Of a DNA stretch of 52,005 nucleotides, positions 9,556-18,549 are shown one piece after another; position 1 is the stretch's first letter; the number at the start of each line of letters is the position of its first letter. Origin of the DNA: Cytophagales bacterium (GTDB lineage Bacteria; Bacteroidota; Bacteroidia; Cytophagales; Cyclobacteriaceae); NCBI GenBank assembly GCA_027317105.1, contig DAHVFH010000223.1, forward strand, positions 1 through 52,005. Reading direction: 5' to 3'. The translations under genes were made by a program, and so were the position numbers. The notes under the pieces were generated by a model that was not told the DNA's origin, made no database searches, and saw nothing but the letters and a program-made list of their open reading frames with translations.

Positions 9556-10679
9556 CAGGTTTCAGAATATAGCTTCTCAAGTTCAAGGATAAAGTGTTCA
9601 AGTGAAAAATTATCCGCCACTGTTTTTCCCTTTCTTATCAAATCTTTCTTCAATTTTTCATTCTCCATCAATTCAATAATAGCTTTTTCAATCTGCTCAG
9701 AATTTTTAAAATCAACCACCAAGGAATTCTCTCGATGGGTAACAAATTCCTTGGCTACTCCAGATAGGGTAAATACAGCAGGAACACCTGCAAGGAGTGG
9801 TTCGATATAGGTTTGACCAAATGCCTCAACATAAGGATCGGTTGGTACGTGCACAAAAATTTGAAAGAGATGGTAAAGAGTAGATACATCCTCTTCAAAT
9901 TTTATTTCCAAATAGGATGACGATGGCAAATCGGATAAAAGCTCTTTAATCGACCTTGCATAATTCCCATTGGCATTGGCCAGTATTAGTTTTGCTTTCG
10001 GATATTTTTTTCTTATCCTGACAAATGCGGGAATGATATATTGAATACCTTTCCATTCAACGTATCGTGAAATCAACCCAATAACTGGAAAGTCTTCGGC
10101 AGATAGTTTATAGTTAGTCTTTAACGCTTGTATCCTTGCCTCACTTACTTCCTGAAAATAGCGCACATCAAAGCCGTGATGGATAAGTCTTATCTTTTCT
10201 CTTTTTGCTTTATCTTTAGTAATAAGGATTTCTTCAACGTTTTTAGATATAGCAATTATATCCGTTGCCAAGGCGTTGCATAAAATATCCCATTTCCTTC
10301 CAGATGGGAATTCATCATAGTGTACCATGGCATGATGGCGGGTATAAATTCGTCTCTTTATCCGCAATAACCAGGCGGTGGATAAGCCAAGCAAATTGGC
10401 CCTCCACAAATGGGTGTGTATTATTGCGGGCTTTTCTTTTTTTAAAATGAAAAAAATTTTTAACCATTGACCTAACCATCGAAATGCTAGAATATTATCT
10501 ATTTCATAAACTTCAATTTTTTTCTTTATTAAGAACCGGGAGAGTTCGCTTTTGGGTTGACCGATCAAAATAAAGGATAAATCAAACTTTAGCGAAAGTG
10601 CTGAAGCTATCCATTCGAATGAAATTGCCTTATTGATATCCGAAACTATGTAAATTATCTTCTTCACAATGTTCATCAT
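9555..10679 (-). CDS. Glycosyltransferase family 4
   Basis: The 374-residue protein has the GT-B pattern: the N-terminal IIYIVSDINKAISFEW segment, the IHTHLWRANLLG and RRIYTRHH stretches, and a C-terminal donor site with EAFGQTYIEPLLAGVPAVFT (E-x7-E). Two in-frame ATG codons start it. The first (10679) overlaps the upstream stop by ATGA and is preferred because it matches the coupling seen elsewhere in this operon. It is predicted to be a cytoplasmic enzyme of surface-glycan assembly; the linkage cannot be inferred. Confidence 0.87.
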   Translation of the reverse strand: MMNIVKKIIYIVSDINKAISFEWIASALSLKFDLSFILIGQPKSELSRFLIKKKIEVYEIDNILAFRWLGQWLKIFFILKKEKPAIIHTHLWRANLLGLSTAWLLRIKRRIYTRHHAMVHYDEFPSGRKWDILCNALATDIIAISKNVEEILITKDKAKREKIRLIHHGFDVRYFQEVSEARIQALKTNYKLSAEDFPVIGLISRYVEWKGIQYIIPAFVRIRKKYPKAKLILANANGNYARSIKELLSDLPSSSYLEIKFEEDVSTLYHLFQIFVHVPTDPYVEAFGQTYIEPLLAGVPAVFTLSGVAKEFVTHRENSLVVDFKNSEQIEKAIIELMENEKLKKDLIRKGKTVADNFSLEHFILELEKLYSET

Positions 10680-11581
10680 GTTCGGAATTCTATTCCATTC
10701 GCTTGAATGATAATATCATAAAGCCAGTATCGAATCCTTTTTGGGAAAAAAATAAAACAATTTTTATCAATTGCTTTAATCCAAAATGAAAAGGCAAATG
10801 GAGAATAGAAGACTTTCTTCCAATGATTCTTTTTATTTGCAACTACACCTTCTGTATGATGCAATTCTATCCACTTAAGTTTTGATGATTGATATTCGCC
10901 AACACGCTTCACATAACTTGATGCCGTGATTAAGTCACGATGTACTGCTACGTTCGATTTATCAAAATAAACCTCAATTCCATTTTTAAACGCTCGAAAG
11001 GCAAAGTCATAATCTTCCATATCCGAAAGCCGCTCATCGAAGCCGCGCAATGAATGGAAGATTAATTTTGGAACTGAACAATTTGCTGCAGTAAAAAAAA
11101 AATTTGATAATTCCAACTTGTTAATTTTATCGCGATAGCCCAGCATCCATCGGGATGAAATATAGGCTTTATAATTTTGAATGTCGGTATTCTGATCTCC
11201 CTCCAGATCAACAGGGTTGCCACATAGAAGGGAAGGTTGGAGGGAAGTTTGATGGAAATTCACATGTGCTTGAAGCGAATTACTTGAGGGTGCCATGTCA
11301 TCATCATAAAAAACGAGCAAATCGCCATTCGCGACCTTAGCACCATTATTCTTTGCAGATGAACGACCGTTATTCTTCTGTTCGATGATTATCAGCTTTG
11401 GGAAATCTTTCTCAAAGATTTTTACATCCTCAAACGTGTTATCCGTAGATCCATCGATCACAACTATTAGTTCATTAGGGAGTTTCGTTTGCATTTTCAA
11501 GGATTTCAATAGTTCTATAATTTTACGAGCACCATTGAACGTGGGTACAATAACACTGATTGTTAAATCGCGGTTAACCAT
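10676..11581 (-). CDS. Glycosyltransferase family 2
   Basis: The 301-residue protein has an N-terminal GT-A domain with ISVIVPTFNGARKI, VVIDGSTDNTFED and the metal-binding LVFYDDDMAP motif. A second acidic cluster, RLSDMEDYDFAFRAFKNG, matches the ED motif that supplies the catalytic base in GT2 enzymes. It overlaps the preceding gene by 8 bp and the next by 4 bp, consistent with tight operon organisation. The C-terminal 60 residues are basic and aromatic and may contact membrane or lipid acceptor. Substrate unknown. Confidence 0.86.
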   Translation of the reverse strand: MVNRDLTISVIVPTFNGARKIIELLKSLKMQTKLPNELIVVIDGSTDNTFEDVKIFEKDFPKLIIIEQKNNGRSSAKNNGAKVANGDLLVFYDDDMAPSSNSLQAHVNFHQTSLQPSLLCGNPVDLEGDQNTDIQNYKAYISSRWMLGYRDKINKLELSNFFFTAANCSVPKLIFHSLRGFDERLSDMEDYDFAFRAFKNGIEVYFDKSNVAVHRDLITASSYVKRVGEYQSSKLKWIELHHTEGVVANKKNHWKKVFYSPFAFSFWIKAIDKNCFIFFPKRIRYWLYDIIIQANGIEFRT

Positions 11582-12392
11582 TAGTAAAAAGTAAAATCTT
11601 GTTAAACCATTGAATTAGTGTTGCATTCCAAGGGTGATAGTATTGGCGCATAAAAAAATCGAAATTCTTTTTCATCAACAGTGATTTTGCCCCCGCACTT
11701 TGCCCCATGTAATGGATCGTTTTTGCATCAGGTAAAAACGCTATTGAGTACCCTAATTGCCTAAATTCCATACACCATTGCATATCTTCCACGTACATAA
11801 AAAAATTATCCGCTAATTTCTTTTCTGGCAATTCTTTAAGTATTTGCTTCCTGAACATAAAAAAGGTACCCCAAACCCAATCTGGATAGGCAATTTCTTG
11901 GTAGTTGAAAAAAGGACCAAACAAAATTTTGCCAACTATTTTTTTTGGAAAGATTTTTTGGAGACGCCAAAATTCAAATAAAGAATACTTTATTGAGGGG
12001 AACCGTTGACAGTTATTTTGAACTTGGCCGTCCGGAAAAAATAAAGCAGAACTGACGACAGCAACCTTAGGATGTTCATCAAGAAATCCTTTTGTCATGG
12101 CTATCGCATTATTTTTTAATATCGTATCGCTATTCAACAACAATATATGGCTTCCTTTCGCTGATTCAATTCCTAAATTACAACCTTTAGCAAATCCAAC
12201 ATTAGTTGGGCTTTTAATCAAGATTAGCTGTGGAAACAACTCTAAAAATCGATTAGGATTTCTCTCTGATGAATTGTTGTCAACGAGAATAATTTCATAA
12301 GCTAATCCGAATGTCCTTTTGACAATGCTCTCAATACAGGCACAGGTAAAGGCAAAGGTGTTGTAGTTAATAATGATTACCGAAACATCCAC
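11574..12392 (-). CDS. Glycosyltransferase family 2 (WbbL/rhamnosyltransferase-like)
   Basis: The 272-residue protein shows the pattern of WbbL-like GT2 enzymes: VSVIIINYNTFAFT at the N-terminus, NVGFAKGCNLGIE, LLLNSDTIL (the metal site) and MYVEDMQWCMEFRQLGY late in the domain. Rhamnosyl or similar 6-deoxysugar transfer is common in this subgroup but is only a guess here. It is the first gene of the minus-strand operon running to 4893, so the operon promoter should lie in 12393-12486. No convincing CAAAnnTA element was found there. Confidence 0.85.
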   Translation of the reverse strand: MDVSVIIINYNTFAFTCACIESIVKRTFGLAYEIILVDNNSSERNPNRFLELFPQLILIKSPTNVGFAKGCNLGIESAKGSHILLLNSDTILKNNAIAMTKGFLDEHPKVAVVSSALFFPDGQVQNNCQRFPSIKYSLFEFWRLQKIFPKKIVGKILFGPFFNYQEIAYPDWVWGTFFMFRKQILKELPEKKLADNFFMYVEDMQWCMEFRQLGYSIAFLPDAKTIHYMGQSAGAKSLLMKKNFDFFMRQYYHPWNATLIQWFNKILLFTNG

Positions 12393-12486
12393 AGATTTGC
12401 AAAAAGCTCAGCATTAATTTGTTGTATCTTTTCTGCTAAAATAAGCCATTCTATTGGATTGAACCGTAATTTATTTTATAAAATAT

Positions 12487-13614
12487 ATGACCACGAAAAA
12501 GTATTTCGAAAATCTTGATGGGCTCAGATTCGTTCTGGCGATGATCGTTTTTGCAAGCCACTCCAAATTAGGGGAAACACTTACACAATTATCCTCCAAT
12601 AATTTCATCAATCGATTGATTATAACTTTTTCGAAGGGTTTTCTAGGCGTTTCAAGTTTCTTTGTGCTGAGCGGTTTCCTGATCACTTATTTAATGATCG
12701 AGGAAAAAGACCATCGACTGGCTTTTAATTTGAAAAACTTCTACTTGAGGCGATCCTTCAGAATATGGCCATTGTATTACACCGTGCTAGCATTTACTTT
12801 TTTAATATATCCGCTTATAAAAACGAGGTTAGGCTTTAACGATCTCAATCCTTATAGTCTAGTTTATCACATCTTTTTCTTTTCCAATTTTGACAGCATT
12901 CATGTGCAACATGACGGCCTCGTTGAAGTCGCTCCATTAATGATCAATATCAATTGGTCGATATCAATTGAAGAACAGTTCTATCTTATCTGGCCGCTTT
13001 TATTTTTTTTCTTCCCTCCACAGAGGTTTTGGGTAGGGTGTCTGGTGGTAATTATTGCAAGTTGGATCTTTCGAATGGTAACGGATGATAGCGCGTACTT
13101 ATACTACCACACGCTGTCCGTTATTTCTGATTTGGGAATTGGCGCCTTCTTCGCATGTCTTTGTTACTATAATTCAGACTTTACAAAGGGTTTGAAAAAT
13201 GTGAAAAAAAGTTTCCTCATTTTCATTTACCTGCTCGGAATATTATGGTTGATGTACTCCGATATCTTGTTTTCCGATTATTTTATGCACACCTCATCCC
13301 GAGTAATCAATGCGCTCTTCTTTGCGTTCATCATTTTGGAGCAGAGTTATGCAAAAAATTCATTCTATAAATTCTCTAACGCTCCACGACTTTCAGCGAT
13401 GGGCAAATTCACCTTTGGATTGTATATGGTACATCCCATCGGAATACAAGCAAGCATCATCATTTTCAAATTCCTTAATATTCAACGAGAACAAGGTTTC
13501 CTTTATTCACTGGCCTATTCAATCTTGGCGCTTATCTTTTCCATGTTTCTGGCGATAGGAAGTTATTATTTAATTGAGCGAAGATTTCTGGTGATGCGAA
13601 AAAAGTTTGCTTAG
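12487..13614 (+). CDS. Acyltransferase family 3 (OafA/YrhL-like) membrane O-acyltransferase
   Basis: The 375-residue, roughly ten-helix protein has the family 3 landmarks: the FASHSKLGE histidine segment (about 18-26), the arginine-rich loop LRRSFRIWPLYY (about 80-91), INWSISIEEQFYLIWPLLF (about 156-174), and a late GLYMVHP helix. Such proteins transfer acetyl or other acyl groups to extracytoplasmic sugars. It is on the plus strand inside a minus-strand locus, and its last 45 bp overlap the end of the convergent glycosyltransferase-like gene. The ATG at 12487 is preceded by an AT-rich palindrome (TATTTTATAAAATA) that may be part of a promoter. Confidence 0.87.
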   Translation: MTTKKYFENLDGLRFVLAMIVFASHSKLGETLTQLSSNNFINRLIITFSKGFLGVSSFFVLSGFLITYLMIEEKDHRLAFNLKNFYLRRSFRIWPLYYTVLAFTFLIYPLIKTRLGFNDLNPYSLVYHIFFFSNFDSIHVQHDGLVEVAPLMININWSISIEEQFYLIWPLLFFFFPPQRFWVGCLVVIIASWIFRMVTDDSAYLYYHTLSVISDLGIGAFFACLCYYNSDFTKGLKNVKKSFLIFIYLLGILWLMYSDILFSDYFMHTSSRVINALFFAFIILEQSYAKNSFYKFSNAPRLSAMGKFTFGLYMVHPIGIQASIIIFKFLNIQREQGFLYSLAYSILALIFSMFLAIGSYYLIERRFLVMRKKFA

Positions 13615-14502
13615 CAGACGCTGTCCTTTTAGAAGCTGTTTGATTTTAGAAATCAATCTTGAGTTTTTTACAATGCTCTGAACCTTCGAAAGCCTAGGAA
13701 GTTGGAGTTGTTCCAACTCAAACATGAAATCCTTAATAGAGAAAGCCTCAACAAAACGCAACGATGGCCATCGTTTAGGTTCGATAGGATGAAAGTTTTT
13801 TATCGCTAGGTAGTTTTCTTGTTTTATTGTTTTCCAAAAGGTGAAATAAACATTGGTATTAAAATCATTAATGTGCCCCCAGTTCTTCAGTTTTTGCAAA
13901 ATCTCCTCGTCTGACCTTGCCCACGATTGATGAACAATTGAGAAGTTTACATATTGATTAAAATGGCCATTTCTTCTGCCATGCAAATAACTTGGAGTAA
14001 GAGAAGCAATTTGGATGTACTCCGAATTACCAACATTCAATGGATCCACAACCAAAAATCCCTTTGTCGTTTGTTTGAACAGGGTGATCAGCAGGCAACA
14101 AATATTGTAGGAATATTTTCGTTTTGGCAGGCTACTAAGAAATTTCGTAAATGAAGGAAAGTCAACAAAATATTCATCGGCATCAAGTTGGATATGCCAT
14201 CCTCCCGCCCCTAAAAATATTGCCATCGCATTGCGTTGCACAACTTCGTTTTCTGCCGCTGATTTTCCAGCCAAAAAAAAGTCACTTTCCAAAACTCTTA
14301 TTTTTTGTTCAGAATCAATCTCGTTTATGAATGAGTTAAATGCTTTTTCATCGAAATCAAATTTTTCACCACTCCAGGAAATACGGTTTCGATCAAGAGA
14401 AAGACAAATACTATTTGAGTGGCTATAAATCAATGGCAGCGAATGCCGAAGAAGATTCCAATCGTAGGCTACGCAAAATCCAACTTTAATAGACACGCTC
14501 AT
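13570..14502 (-). CDS. Glycosyltransferase-like protein with DxD motif
   Basis: This 310-residue protein lacks the usual GT2 opening but contains WHIQLDADEYFVDFPSF, with an aspartate cluster like the metal site of GT-A enzymes, and GKSAAENEVVQRNAMAIF before it. It resembles GT2/GT92-like proteins found in glycan loci. The late part is basic. Its 3' end overlaps the convergent acyltransferase gene by 45 bp, and its start lies 6 bp after the neighbouring upstream gene on the same strand. Assignment beyond glycosyltransferase-like is not possible by eye. Confidence 0.7.
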   Translation of the reverse strand: MSVSIKVGFCVAYDWNLLRHSLPLIYSHSNSICLSLDRNRISWSGEKFDFDEKAFNSFINEIDSEQKIRVLESDFFLAGKSAAENEVVQRNAMAIFLGAGGWHIQLDADEYFVDFPSFTKFLSSLPKRKYSYNICCLLITLFKQTTKGFLVVDPLNVGNSEYIQIASLTPSYLHGRRNGHFNQYVNFSIVHQSWARSDEEILQKLKNWGHINDFNTNVYFTFWKTIKQENYLAIKNFHPIEPKRWPSLRFVEAFSIKDFMFELEQLQLPRLSKVQSIVKNSRLISKIKQLLKGQRLLSKLFSHHQKSSLN

Positions 14503-14508
14503 CTTTAC

Positions 14509-15516
14509 TCAAAATGCTTTTTGGTTATCGGATTTCATGATCCATCGTTTGGTATGATACAATACATCCATAATGAAAGTAAAATTTAAAGGATCTTTTA
14601 TGATTGCCTTCCTTGCAAACCCAAAGCCCCTTTCAAATTCATTATTATGAAATGCCTGTATTGCATTATCTCGAAGCATCAACACATGACGATCAAAGTG
14701 AGCAGGAAGAATTTTTGTCCATGCCAAAATTTGGCTTTTTTTCTGGGCTAATGATAGCTGGCCCCATTTTACAGTTAATCTCTTTTTCAGAAAAAGATCC
14801 ATGATTTCCTTCTTTGTGCGATACCAATAATGATAAATATAATCTTCGCAAGATTGAATCTCCATATTGTTTTGCAGAACTACAGAAAACGCATATTGCT
14901 CACTGGCATGATTGCGCGTTGCCTTAAAAAAGTAATCGGTCAACAAGAAAACATCGGGCAGAAGTTTCATCACAGAAGGATCCAATACCATCACCCCGGC
15001 ATTCCATGAATATTGATCTTTACTGACTTTCAACACCGACCCATTGGGCATTAAAAATTTATTTTCAGTGATACAGGTTACGAAAGCATGAAACGGAGCA
15101 CCTGCTGGCAGCTTCAATTCCTGCAATTTATCAAAGCGATATTCACACAAATGCATAAACATCAGTTGCGAAGACGTTTTCTTTTCCAATGAAGAGGGGT
15201 CACGAACGAAAAATGCATCGGAATCGGAATACAGCAAAGTTTCGGTGCTACATTGAAAAGATTCTTCGATTAGCGCAATTTTCATGCGGTGAAGAAAATC
15301 AATATCCCCTCGCATATTTCTTATTTTATTGGGAGTAAGTAAAAAAAAACGAATAGGGAATCCTTTTAAAAAAGCTTTAAAATAAGCCGGATTATCTGTA
15401 AATAGAAAGGTCTGATGAGCTTCTTCAGGCGAGCAATAAGCATAATAACTTAACACAGTCAATATAGCCCTCCTATATTCACTTTCTTTTCCAAAAGATT
15501 GAACTACAAGAACCAT
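14509..15516 (-). CDS. GT-A-type glycosyltransferase-like protein
   Basis: The reading frame stays open to 15561, but the internal ATG at 15516 (MVLVVQSFGKESEYRRAIL) begins the recognisable beta strand and lies 1 bp after the stop of the upstream GT8 gene, so it is preferred and gives 335 residues. The motif LLYSDSDAFFV (about residue 95) is a DxD-type metal site preceded by a hydrophobic strand, as in GT8/GT77-like nucleotide-sugar transferases. WNAGVMVLD is a typical second GT8-like motif. It sits in the minus-strand operon between GT8 and another GT-like protein. Substrate unknown. Confidence 0.72.
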   Translation of the reverse strand: MVLVVQSFGKESEYRRAILTVLSYYAYCSPEEAHQTFLFTDNPAYFKAFLKGFPIRFFLLTPNKIRNMRGDIDFLHRMKIALIEESFQCSTETLLYSDSDAFFVRDPSSLEKKTSSQLMFMHLCEYRFDKLQELKLPAGAPFHAFVTCITENKFLMPNGSVLKVSKDQYSWNAGVMVLDPSVMKLLPDVFLLTDYFFKATRNHASEQYAFSVVLQNNMEIQSCEDYIYHYWYRTKKEIMDLFLKKRLTVKWGQLSLAQKKSQILAWTKILPAHFDRHVLMLRDNAIQAFHNNEFERGFGFARKAIIKDPLNFTFIMDVLYHTKRWIMKSDNQKAF

Positions 15517-15517
15517 A

Positions 15518-16480
15518 TTATGGTAAAAAAATTGCTGTGATCCTCTTAATCCTTCGCACAAACTTCACCAGAAGGGGCCAACCTAAATAGGCATCGATGA
15601 ATTTTAATTTCAGGAAAGGAAGTATTTTGTCCATACTGAAATCCGTGTAAGAGTCAAATCCCTTGTAAAGTGAAGATTCCCTCAGATAAAAGTGATACAA
15701 GTAGCCCAAACGATTTTTGCATAGCATATTCCATGGCCGTTGCAAAGTGTAGTGGACAATTGCCTTATCGGCTAAGAATTCTTTAAGTTCTGCTTTAGAT
15801 CTATTTTCCGGAACGTATGAATAAAGCACATTATATTTTAAAGACATTTGTTTCCAGTTTTTGAAAAGAACAGCATTCAATGCGCACTGATCAACAAATA
15901 AAATATTTTGAGGATATTGCCTTAAGTAGTCAAATGCCTTCTCAGTTATTTTTTGTTCTCGCCATTTTTTTAAGTCAATGAGCAAGACCCCAGAATTAAA
16001 ATATTCTCCTTCTTCAGTAATATTCAATCGCGGCTGAATCTTTACGTAATTATCATACACAGCACCGAGCGGAAAATTCTCAAGATCAGAATTAAAGAGC
16101 GATGTCAAGTCTTTTAAAACAATGATATCGGTATCCAGGTACAACAGCCGATCAATAGTTTCCGGCACAAGGAGAGGGAAAAATAACCGGTAATATACTG
16201 CGGAAGTCCAATTGTTGAGAAGGACAAATTCCCGAACAACAGACTCATCAATAGTGTAAAATGAAACGGCATCTCGATTTTGTTCAATGTAACTTCGTAT
16301 CCCTTCTCTCTCCTTTTCCTCAATACCTGAAGCAATTAAATGAATGTGATAAGCTGAATTCTCCCTATTTAGTATCAATGATGTCAGCAGGGCATAAAAG
16401 GGTTGTAGATAATTTTGATCGAAAGCAATGGCAATATGTAAATAAGTGACTTCAGAATTCATAGAAATGTCCTCAATCAA
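15518..16480 (-). CDS. Glycosyltransferase family 8
   Basis: The 320-residue protein matches GT8 (LgtC/WaaJ-like): it opens with LHIAIAFDQNYLQPFYALLTS, has the metal-binding RLLYLDTDIIVL motif (DxD, about residue 115), then EYFNSGVLLIDLKKWR and FVDQCALNAVL, and a late IVHYTLQRPWN corresponding to the family HxxGxxKPW site but degenerate. Retaining galactosyl or glucosyl transfer is usual for the family. Its ATG overlaps the stop of the ABC ATPase gene by 4 bp, so export and assembly genes are co-translated. A second ATG six codons in is also possible. Confidence 0.87.
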   Translation of the reverse strand: MIEDISMNSEVTYLHIAIAFDQNYLQPFYALLTSLILNRENSAYHIHLIASGIEEKEREGIRSYIEQNRDAVSFYTIDESVVREFVLLNNWTSAVYYRLFFPLLVPETIDRLLYLDTDIIVLKDLTSLFNSDLENFPLGAVYDNYVKIQPRLNITEEGEYFNSGVLLIDLKKWREQKITEKAFDYLRQYPQNILFVDQCALNAVLFKNWKQMSLKYNVLYSYVPENRSKAELKEFLADKAIVHYTLQRPWNMLCKNRLGYLYHFYLRESSLYKGFDSYTDFSMDKILPFLKLKFIDAYLGWPLLVKFVRRIKRITAIFLP

Positions 16481-17688
16481 CTTATCCTTCCAATCTTAAC
16501 CTCACCATCAAGCAATGTGCTGCCCCATTTTAAAGAAGAACTAGTAAGAAAAGCGTGATGCATAGTGTTAACAATTTCAACATCGATGATGTTTTCCGTA
16601 ACAGCAAACCAAGAAACAAAGGGTTCAGTAAAGTATAAATCGAGTTTATACTTTCCAGAACGCAAAGGAGGGAGATCGATGGCATAATTCAAAAGATACT
16701 TCCCTGCCTCAAAAGTTGTGACCTTATTTTGAACAAAGTTAGCATAACTAGCCACGGGCAATTCCTCCTTTTTTAGATGCACATCTAATTCAAAAGCTAT
16801 TCGTTTGAGAAATGTGATTTCAAATGAGATTGATAATATATTTCCTTCAACAGTAATAGTGTTTTTATCAGACCCATTTATCAAAATATTTTCTAACTGA
16901 ATATGTGGCTGAAAATAATGTATAACCGATGCAATTGTGCCTTCCTCAATATGATAAGAAGTGTATTCATTTATGACCTCATCAATACTTCCGGACAAAA
17001 CTAGTTTGCCTTCACGTAGCAAAATTCCAGTATGACAAATTGACTTTAGCGATGGTAAGTTATGACTTACAAAAATAAGGGTGCTCCCCTGTACAGTCAC
17101 ATCTCCCATTTTTTTCATACACTTTTTTTGAAACTCCGCATCGCCCACTGCTAACACCTCGTCAATAATCAAAATCTCAGGCTCCAGAAACGCAGCCACC
17201 GCAAAGGCAAGCCTCAACTGCATCCCACTACTATAATGTTTTAGTGGGGTATCCAAAAATTTCTCCACTCCACTAAAGTCTACTATTTCGTCAAACTTAG
17301 TTTCAATTTCTTTTCGCTTCATGCCGAGAAGCGAGCCATTAAAAAAAATGTTCTCCCTTCCGGTAAGTTCCGGATGAAATCCTGTACCTACCTCTAACAG
17401 ACTTGCGATTCGCCCACGGGAAACAATCCGTCCGGTAGTCGGTGGGGTTATCTTCGAAAGTATTTTTAATAAAGTGGATTTGCCCGCTCCATTCCTTCCG
17501 ATAATGCCAATGGATTCACCAGGTTGCACTTCAAAAGAAACGTCTTTTAATGCCCAAAAATCTTCAGTTTGATTTTTCTCAAACTTCAATACGTTTGCCA
17601 TCCGCTCACGCAAGCTCACATAACCTCCATGTTGATGATGGATTCGGTATTTCTTGCCTACGCCTTGTATTTCTAAGATTGGCTTCAT
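16477..17688 (-). CDS. wzt: Polysaccharide ABC exporter ATP-binding protein (Wzt-like)
   Basis: The 403-residue protein has a complete ABC ATPase: Walker A GRNGAGKS (64-71), signature SSGMQ (153-157), Walker B ILIIDE (172-177) and switch His209. The extra C-terminal domain (about 260-403) is beta-rich and resembles the Wzt C-terminal module that, in studied O-antigen exporters, recognises a terminal modification of the chain. It lies 5 bp downstream of the permease gene and overlaps the GT8 gene by 4 bp. It powers export of an undecaprenyl-linked glycan across the inner membrane. Confidence 0.9.
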   Translation of the reverse strand: MKPILEIQGVGKKYRIHHQHGGYVSLRERMANVLKFEKNQTEDFWALKDVSFEVQPGESIGIIGRNGAGKSTLLKILSKITPPTTGRIVSRGRIASLLEVGTGFHPELTGRENIFFNGSLLGMKRKEIETKFDEIVDFSGVEKFLDTPLKHYSSGMQLRLAFAVAAFLEPEILIIDEVLAVGDAEFQKKCMKKMGDVTVQGSTLIFVSHNLPSLKSICHTGILLREGKLVLSGSIDEVINEYTSYHIEEGTIASVIHYFQPHIQLENILINGSDKNTITVEGNILSISFEITFLKRIAFELDVHLKKEELPVASYANFVQNKVTTFEAGKYLLNYAIDLPPLRSGKYKLDLYFTEPFVSWFAVTENIIDVEIVNTMHHAFLTSSSLKWGSTLLDGEVKIGRIS

Positions 17689-17693
17689 TTCAG

Positions 17694-18533
17694 TTAAGCA
17701 AAGTCAGCAAAGAAATCTTCAGTTCTTTTAAAATAAAGAATACCGATTAGTAATAATAGGAATCCCGAAAGCAAACTCACACTTAGAAAAACAAAATTTG
17801 GCGGGACACCCGTTATCGGCAGCCGGAATAACTCGACTGCGGCATACATGGGTGAACACGCCAATATATATTGCAGCAACGGATATTTTAGTAGTGAGAT
17901 TGGATAAATTACGGGGGTGATAAAAAAAAGCACTTGCACTAAAAACGGGATTACATAACGGAAGTCTCGGTACTTTACATTTAGTGCAGCAAGCCAGCAG
18001 CCGAGACCCAAGGTGGCAACAACACTGATTAAAAGTGCCAGCGGCCATAAAAACAAAGCCATCCACGATACAGGCTGCTTATAAAAAATCAGGATGATCC
18101 CAAAAAGAAAAAAGGCCATAAGAAAATCGAACAAGGCCACCAAAATGGAAGAAACGGGTATGATAAGGCGCGGGAAATAAATTTTTTTAATGATCGTGGC
18201 ATTGTTTACCATGCTATTAGATGCGCTGGTTAATCCTGTTGAAAAAATATTCCAAATTATTAGCCCCGAAAAAACGTAGACCGGGTAGGGTATGCTTTGC
18301 GATGGAATATTCAGTGCCCGTCCAAAAAACAGTGTGAAAATGGTCATCATGAGCAATGGCTGAAGAACGGCCCATAAAAAGCCTAATACCGTCTGTTTGT
18401 ATTTTATTTTAACATCTCGCCAGGTAAAAAAATAGAACAACTCCCTGAATTGCCATAATTCCTTCCAGTTAAACAACCGATGGCCAGAAGACGCTATAAT
18501 GTATTCAGTTGATTCCTCCATCCAATTTCGCAA
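17694..18533 (-). CDS. wzm: Polysaccharide ABC exporter permease (Wzm-like)
   Basis: The 279-residue ABC-2 membrane protein has the N-terminal amphipathic ELWQFRELFYFFTWRDVKIKY segment followed by YKQTVLGFLWAVLQPLLMM, both hallmarks of Wzm/TagG permeases, and about six membrane helices. It pairs with the ATPase gene 5 bp downstream. The start is either 18533 or the ATG at 18521 (MEESTEYII); the shorter version would avoid crowding the promoter-like sequence of the divergent glycosyltransferase at 18550. The 16-28 bp gap between the divergent genes is very small. Confidence 0.9.
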   Translation of the reverse strand: MRNWMEESTEYIIASSGHRLFNWKELWQFRELFYFFTWRDVKIKYKQTVLGFLWAVLQPLLMMTIFTLFFGRALNIPSQSIPYPVYVFSGLIIWNIFSTGLTSASNSMVNNATIIKKIYFPRLIIPVSSILVALFDFLMAFFLFGIILIFYKQPVSWMALFLWPLALLISVVATLGLGCWLAALNVKYRDFRYVIPFLVQVLFFITPVIYPISLLKYPLLQYILACSPMYAAVELFRLPITGVPPNFVFLSVSLLSGFLLLLIGILYFKRTEDFFADFA

Positions 18534-18538
18534 TTTTG
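18509..18538 (+). promoter_or_regulatory. Candidate Bacteroidota-type promoter for the divergent GT4 gene
   Basis: TTG at 18509-18511 is followed 19 bp later by CAATTTTG (18531-18538), one mismatch from TAnnTTTG. The predicted start site near 18543-18545 is only a few nucleotides before the ATG at 18550, which supports that start over the longer frame beginning at 18499. It overlaps the start of the permease gene on the other strand. Confidence 0.35.
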
Positions 18539-18549
18539 GCGCAAGTTAC

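Noticed and set aside
17728..18066. 112-residue open frame with Cys-rich composition within wzm
   Set aside because: Shadow frame of a clear ABC permease; the hydrophobic codons of wzm explain it.
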